A DNA stretch of 64,000 nt from an uncultured Clostridia bacterium. Its GTDB lineage: Bacteria > Bacillota > Clostridia > Christensenellales > Aristaeellaceae. A model generated the notes under the pieces. It saw only the letters and a list, made by a program, of their open reading frames with translations, had not been told where the DNA came from and searched no databases. Below, piece after piece: positions 63,150-64,000 of this stretch. Both the position numbers and the translations under genes were made by a program. The stretch covers positions 1-64,000 of the forward strand of contig CAMVEB010000006.1 in NCBI GenBank assembly GCA_947166385.1. Direction: 5' to 3'. Numbering within the stretch: position 1 is the first letter of the stretch; every line of letters starts with the position of its first letter.

Positions 63150-64000
63150 ATGGAGAGAAAGCAGCGGAGAAACATCAATCCCATCACAGGGCTTGATTAT
63201 CCGGATCCGGATGTGATCAGGGTCGGGGATACTTACTATATGGTCAGCACGACGATGTATTTCATGCCGGGCTGCGAAATTCTTCGCTCCTACGACCTGG
63301 TCAGCTGGGAGCATGCTGCTTATGTATATGACACGCTGGACGGCACACCCGCCCAGAAACTGGAGGGGAAAGAGAATATCTACGGCAACGGGATGTGGGC
63401 CGCAAGCCTTCGCTTTCATGACGGCGTCTATTATATCTGCTTTGTGGCGAACGACACGCATAAGACCTATCTCTATCAGTCCGAAGACATCCGGGGCCCC
63501 TGGGAAAAATATACGCTGGAGGGCTTCTATCATGATAATTCCATTCTGTTTGATGAGGACGGCAGGGTTTATATCGTCTCGGGGAACAGGGAGATTTATA
63601 TAAAGGAACTCAGATGGGTGGAATCCGGCGGGCCGGGGAAGGCATCCCGCCGTCTGACGGACGTGGGAACAGCTCCCGCGAAACGGATCCTGTCGGATGC
63701 GGACGATGGATATCTGGGCTATGAAGGGGCGCATTTCTACAGGATCAACGGCAAATACTATATTTTTTTGATCCATATCCCCCGGGCGACGGCAAGAAGA
63801 ACCGAGGCGGTCTTTGTGGCGGATCGCCCGGAAGGCCCTTATTACGGCAGAGACGTGATGAATGATGACAGGGGTTACCGGGGGGCCGGCGTTGCTCAGG
63901 GCGGGATAGTGGAGACGCCCTCGGGACGCTGGTACGCCATGCTTTTCCAGGACAGCGGCAGCGTGGGAAGAATTCCCGTTCTGATGCCTGTAACCTGGCG
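63150..64000 (+). CDS. GH43 family glycosidase, incomplete at window end
   Basis: The frame is open from an ATG at 63150 to the last base (283 codons). It has the GH43 opening Y-P-D-P-D-V-I near 16 with the base Asp, M-V-S-T-T near 30, a W-A-A-S near 88, H-D-N-S-I near 126 and Y-E-G-A-H-F near 188. Residues resemble the beta-xylosidase/arabinofuranosidase (XynB-like) branch. No signal peptide is present. GGAG eight bases upstream supports 63150 over the ATG at 63144, which overlaps the GGDEF stop. Confidence 0.85.
   Translation, partial: MERKQRRNINPITGLDYPDPDVIRVGDTYYMVSTTMYFMPGCEILRSYDLVSWEHAAYVYDTLDGTPAQKLEGKENIYGNGMWAASLRFHDGVYYICFVANDTHKTYLYQSEDIRGPWEKYTLEGFYHDNSILFDEDGRVYIVSGNREIYIKELRWVESGGPGKASRRLTDVGTAPAKRILSDADDGYLGYEGAHFYRINGKYYIFLIHIPRATARRTEAVFVADRPEGPYYGRDVMNDDRGYRGAGVAQGGIVETPSGRWYAMLFQDSGSVGRIPVLMPVTW

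Overview
The window reads as a chromosomal segment of an anaerobic, gut- or rumen-type Clostridia member. The evidence is a moderately high GC content, AGGAGG-type ribosome binding sites, frequent GTG and TTG starts, many 4-base ATGA/GTGA gene overlaps, binding-protein-dependent sugar importers without their own ATPase, GH43/GH51 enzymes and a sialic acid operon. Signal peptides ending in A-x-A-E/D without a lipobox cysteine suggest a Christensenellales/Aristaeella-like lineage; that placement is inference only. No rRNA, tRNA, CRISPR array or intact insertion sequence was seen.

Layout. 1-3.9 kb: a broken NUDIX gene, a MerR regulator with a 19-bp-spaced promoter, a condensation-fold acyltransferase and an acylphosphatase. 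3.9-10.1 kb: an unusual amino-acid-type ABC system. One polypeptide carries two tandem solute-binding domains in permuted lobe order plus the permease. The ATPase carries a C-terminal histidine-kinase/anti-sigma-type ATPase domain. An M20 amidohydrolase follows, then a SAM methyltransferase fused to a STAS (anti-anti-sigma) domain. A related binding-permease/ATPase pair lies at 35.5-39.0 kb on the other strand. This pairing of a transporter with partner-switching domains is my main candidate for an undescribed system.

10.4-31.2 kb: an arabinan/arabinoxylan utilisation cluster. A LacI regulator is divergent from a run of GH43, GH51 and GH43 enzymes, a giant binding protein with two permeases, an NHL-TPR-YIP1 membrane protein, a DUF5696 protein, a second pair of permeases with its own binding protein, a secreted GH51 and another GH43-like enzyme. 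Two consensus promoters and three copies of a near-palindromic operator lie in the divergent region. Secreted enzymes would cut arabinan side chains, the importers take up oligosaccharides, and cytoplasmic GH43/GH51 enzymes finish the job. The ATPase must come from elsewhere.

31.2-42.4 kb: a MATE transporter, an ACT-ACT-metallo-beta-lactamase protein, a patch of gene debris (esterase, TnpV, Ntn-hydrolase and DUF3574 fragments) that holds a double-glycine-leader peptide gene, a histidine acid phosphatase and a secreted protein of unknown role. 42.7-51.7 kb: a divergent sialic acid catabolic locus (nagA, yhcH, nanK, nanE and a GntR regulator facing an importer, nanA and an SGNH esterase), with clear promoters and repeated operators.

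51.8-64 kb: a HipA-like fragment, a Y-family polymerase divergent from an XRE gene and a cut-off ImmA gene, an M13 metallopeptidase, a DUF4003 fragment, a GNAT, a decayed repeat-rich surface protein, a GNAT-serine hydrolase fusion, a flavodoxin-like reductase, a deleted GGDEF gene and a GH43 gene that runs off the window. About a dozen truncated genes in 64 kb point to active genome decay.
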